DNA from: Bacteroidota bacterium
Lineage (GTDB): Bacteria; Bacteroidota; Bacteroidia; Palsa-965
Length of the DNA stretch: 40,844 bases
Reading direction: 5' to 3'
NCBI GenBank assembly: GCA_013298545.1
Contig: JAAFIA010000044.1
Location: 1 to 40,844 of the forward strand
Of the stretch, positions 38,561 through 40,844 are shown piece by piece (position 1 is the stretch's first letter; every line of letters starts with the position of its first letter). A program made the position numbers and the translations under genes. The notes under the pieces are model-generated. The model did no database searches, was not told the DNA's origin, and saw only the letters and a list, made by a program, of their open reading frames with translations.

Positions 38561-39742
38561 TTACTTAATGTCTTTTATCAATTCACCGAGGTCGGTGTTT
38601 TCGTTGAGCAAATAATTTTCCATCGACTGATCGAGTGTGGTCGATACATCTTCGTCGCGTAACTGTTCGGCAGCATATTCAGCTACAGTTGATTCATCCA
38701 CGAGATCAATATTATCAATGAAGTTTTCGTTCTGCGCTGGGCGAATTGGTTTGCGCTTGTGCTGCGGTTTTGTGCGGTTGGCAATTTTCTCAGGCACAAT
38801 TTCAGGTGCAGGTAGTTCAACGTTCGGTTGTTGCGGAACAGGCGAAATCTGTGGTGCTTTTTTTGTAGGCGTTTCCTTTTTTGCTAGTGGAGCAATGGTA
38901 TTTTGTTTGGATGTCGATAGTTGATACATCAACCATCCTCCGAGGCAAACAAAAACCGCCACCGCCGCTGCCATCGCTAGTTTGCGCGAACGAGTAGGGG
39001 CGATTGAAATAATTTTTCCAGATTCGGGTACTGCAACTTCGTTTGCTTGCTCCGCATCCAAAGCCGCAATTTTTGCTTCAATGCGATTGGCCAACTGATC
39101 GAAATAGGTTTCGGGAACATCGGCATCAGCACCCATTGCCAGATTGTCAAGACCAATGCGGCCCATCAAACGCGCAGAGAACTGATCGAAATACGATGCT
39201 GGCACAACAAACCCTTCGTCTTGACGCAAATTGTCGAGCGCTAATTGTGTTGGCAATTCATGGCTCAATTGATCGAAATAATTTGCCGGAACATCTGCAT
39301 CAGGTGTTTGTTTCAACGCATCCAACGCTAAAACAGATTCGAGTTGACTGCCGAAATGTTCAAAATAATTTTCAGGTACAACAAATCCCGCATTTTCGTG
39401 CGTCTCACCAAGCGCAACGCGCGCCATCAACTGATCTGGAAAATGGTCAAAATAATCTGAGGGCAAGCCAAGTGCGATGGCTTCTTTTTCAGCAGGTGTA
39501 ATGGCTGCAAGCGAAAGAGTCAATGCTTCGGCGGTACTAAAATAATTTTCGGGAACAACCCATTCGCCACCCCGCCCGCGCTCCACCGCAATCCGTGCCG
39601 GAAGAAACGCCGCCAACTCCTCAAAATACGATTCAGGTACAACAAATCCCTCCGCACGGCCACGCAAGCCATGCAACACAGGCGCATACTTCGATAAATC
39701 ATCGAAATCGGCCGGAAGGAATGTATCGTTCTGTTCGTTCAT
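38561..39742 (-). CDS. Single-pass membrane protein with VPxxYF repeats (putative anti-sigma factor)
   Basis: A 393-residue protein starting eight bases after the ECF sigma stop. The N-terminal part carries seven copies of a ~25-40 residue repeat centred on VPxxYFDxL, at residues ~35, 62, 93, 121, 151, 180 and 209 (VPESYFEEL, VPENYFSTA, LPSDYFDHF, VPENYFEHF, VPANYFDQL, VPASYFDQF, VPETYFDQL). One membrane helix (LAMAAAVAVFVCLGGWLMYQL, ~255-275) follows, then a Pro/Lys-rich periplasmic tail to 393. Position and topology (cytosolic N-terminus, one TM) fit an anti-sigma factor, with the repeats as the possible sigma-binding part. No zinc-binding ZAS motif is present. Confidence 0.75.
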   Translation of the reverse strand: MNEQNDTFLPADFDDLSKYAPVLHGLRGRAEGFVVPESYFEELAAFLPARIAVERGRGGEWVVPENYFSTAEALTLSLAAITPAEKEAIALGLPSDYFDHFPDQLMARVALGETHENAGFVVPENYFEHFGSQLESVLALDALKQTPDADVPANYFDQLSHELPTQLALDNLRQDEGFVVPASYFDQFSARLMGRIGLDNLAMGADADVPETYFDQLANRIEAKIAALDAEQANEVAVPESGKIISIAPTRSRKLAMAAAVAVFVCLGGWLMYQLSTSKQNTIAPLAKKETPTKKAPQISPVPQQPNVELPAPEIVPEKIANRTKPQHKRKPIRPAQNENFIDNIDLVDESTVAEYAAEQLRDEDVSTTLDQSMENYLLNENTDLGELIKDIK

Positions 39743-39750
39743 CGTTTTAT

Positions 39751-40323
39751 TTAATAACCGCGCATGGCATTATCATCCTGCGCTCGGATATACACTTCTA
39801 TTTTTTTAACGGCGTGGTGGTACGATGCTTTCAACGCACCCACCGAGGTTTCCAATACTGCCGACATGTCTTCATACTTCATGTCTTCAAAGTATTTCAT
39901 GTTAAAAACCAAACGCTGCTTTTCGGGCAAAGTCTGAATCGCTAATTGCAATTTGCGTTGAATCTCATCGCCATTGAAAAAATTATCGTCGCTCAATTTA
40001 CTGGCGGTTGAGTACTCCACATCTCCAAACCGAACAAACAATTCTTGCTTGCGTTGTCGAATAAAACTCAAGGTTTCATTTGTAGCAATGCGATACAGCC
40101 AAGTGTATAGCTGTGCATCTTCCTTAAAATTGTCAAGCCCTTTCCAAGCTTTGATGAATGTATTCTGCAACACATCATCCGTATCGTCGTGATCGACTAG
40201 CATGCGGCGAATATGCCAGTAGAGCCGTTTTTGATAACGCACCACAATCTGGCGAAACGCATCTTGCCGCGTTTGGTCGTCCCGAAAACGGGCCATTAAT
40301 TCTTTATCGCTGATTTCAGACAT
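39751..40323 (-). CDS. ECF-family RNA polymerase sigma factor
   Basis: A 190-residue sigma factor. Region 2 is clear (AFRQIVVRYQKRLYWHIRRMLVDHDDTDDVLQNTFIKAWKGL, then LYTWLYRIATNETLSFIRQRK). A linker of ~45 residues leads to region 4 (LQLAIQTLPEKQRLVFNMKYFEDMKYEDMSAVLETSVGALKASYHHAVKKIE). It heads a tight four-gene operon with a putative anti-sigma factor, a Spy-like protein and an outer-membrane barrel, so it probably answers an envelope signal. Confidence 0.96.
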   Translation of the reverse strand: MSEISDKELMARFRDDQTRQDAFRQIVVRYQKRLYWHIRRMLVDHDDTDDVLQNTFIKAWKGLDNFKEDAQLYTWLYRIATNETLSFIRQRKQELFVRFGDVEYSTASKLSDDNFFNGDEIQRKLQLAIQTLPEKQRLVFNMKYFEDMKYEDMSAVLETSVGALKASYHHAVKKIEVYIRAQDDNAMRGY

Positions 40324-40401
40324 GGTTCAAAAAAAAGGGCTTCGACGTATTTCGGTTAGAAATTCGACGCAGCCGCTGAAGGTTGAGTGTGATTGATTGG
40401 G

Positions 40402-40844
40402 TTATGCTTTGCGGGCAATGACACGCAGTGCCGCATTCACAATATCAGGAGTGTCTAAGCCGTATTTCTTCATCAGATCTTCCGGCGTACCACTTTCTCC
40501 AAACGAATCATTCACTGCCACCAGTTCCATGGGAGCGGGATTTTCCCGTGCAAGCAATTGCGCAATACTGTCGCCCAATCCTCCATGACGCTGATGTTCT
40601 TCGGCGGAAACCACGCATTTTGTTTTCCTAACCGAAGCTAAGACGGCTGCTTCGTCCAAAGGTTTAATCGTATGGATATTGATAATTTCTGCCGAAATGC
40701 CTTGGGCTTGTAAAATGCTCCACGCTTCAACTGCTTTCCAAACCAAATGGCCTGTTGCAAAGATACTTACGTCTGTTCCTGCATATAGATGAACGGCTTT
40801 GCCAATCTCAAATTTCTGATCGGCTGGCGTAAAATTAGGAACAG
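40402..40844 (-). CDS. Transketolase C-terminal subunit (partial, 5' end off window)
   Basis: The frame stays open to the window edge; the visible part (~147 residues) is the C-terminal end of a split transketolase. It reads FTPADQKFEIGKAVHLY, VSIFATGHLVWKAVEAW, AEIINIHTIKPLDEAAV, then KCVVSAEEHQRHGGLGDSIAQLL, and the ending SFGESGTPEDLMKKYGLDTPDIVNAALRVI. These are the transketolase C-domain and the end of the pyrimidine-binding half. In split enzymes a separate N-terminal subunit, with the thiamine diphosphate GDG motif, is usually encoded just upstream, which would be beyond the window. Role: two-carbon transfer in the non-oxidative pentose phosphate pathway. It is separate from the ECF operon, 78 bases away. 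Confidence 0.9.
   Translation of the reverse strand, partial: VPNFTPADQKFEIGKAVHLYAGTDVSIFATGHLVWKAVEAWSILQAQGISAEIINIHTIKPLDEAAVLASVRKTKCVVSAEEHQRHGGLGDSIAQLLARENPAPMELVAVNDSFGESGTPEDLMKKYGLDTPDIVNAALRVIARKA

Overview
The window looks like a chromosomal segment of a Bacteroidota bacterium, probably a free-living relative of the Chitinophagales or Sphingobacteriales. The support is a TonB-dependent receptor under a B12 riboswitch, TAnnTTTG-type -7 promoter elements, a tmRNA with a GESNYALAA tag, an ECF sigma operon of Bacteroidota type, and few Shine-Dalgarno sequences. The species cannot be fixed from the sequence.

Layout, left to right. (1) 1-3258: the N-terminal part of ssb, then AT-rich accessory DNA. 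It holds a decayed phage Bro/antirepressor-type gene bracketed by diverged direct repeats, a hypothetical gene flanked by attC-like core sites (a possible gene cassette), and a secreted hypothetical protein. (2) 3439-11723: mostly housekeeping or core-like genes. These are a secreted M1 aminopeptidase, a cobalamin riboswitch with a BtuB-like receptor, two small NTF2-fold proteins, a secreted hypothetical protein, tmRNA, and a translationally coupled pair of small membrane proteins. (3) 11836-33639: a 22-kb minus-strand toxin island. It is read as a TcB-TcC fusion (2446 aa), then TcA (2777 aa), a Hint protein with a pseudo-metallopeptidase tail, a zinc-ribbon protein, and three further Hint-like paralogues. 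Large tandem repeats and a palindromic MITE-like element interrupt it. (4) 34015-36515: read divergently from the toxin island, a small CPNTC-tail protein followed by an overlapping membrane protein, histidine kinase and LuxR-type response regulator. (5) 36807-40323: a minus-strand operon of ECF sigma factor, a repeat-bearing putative anti-sigma protein, a Spy/CpxP-like protein and an outer-membrane barrel. (6) 40402-end: the C-terminal subunit of a split transketolase.

The most interesting system is the Tc toxin locus. The TcBC fusion ends in a 300-residue variable domain with a pattern like beta-beta-alpha-metal nucleases, which suggests an injected nuclease. Downstream lie four paralogous proteins sharing a Cys-rich N-terminal module (CYCCC motif) fused to a hedgehog-type Hint domain. 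Only the first retains a Cys at the Hint nucleophile position; the others have Asp, Asp and Gly. That first paralogue also carries an M48-like domain whose HExxH has become HAVGR. I know of no described role for this module in Tc systems.

The window is also unusually rich in intergenic repeats: a 61-bp tandem array, two unrelated heptanucleotide arrays (GGAACYT and GTCTCNN), a 63-bp (9 x 7) super-repeat, and a repeat-like block sitting inside a terminator hairpin. Assignments come from reading the sequence alone; no database search was run.
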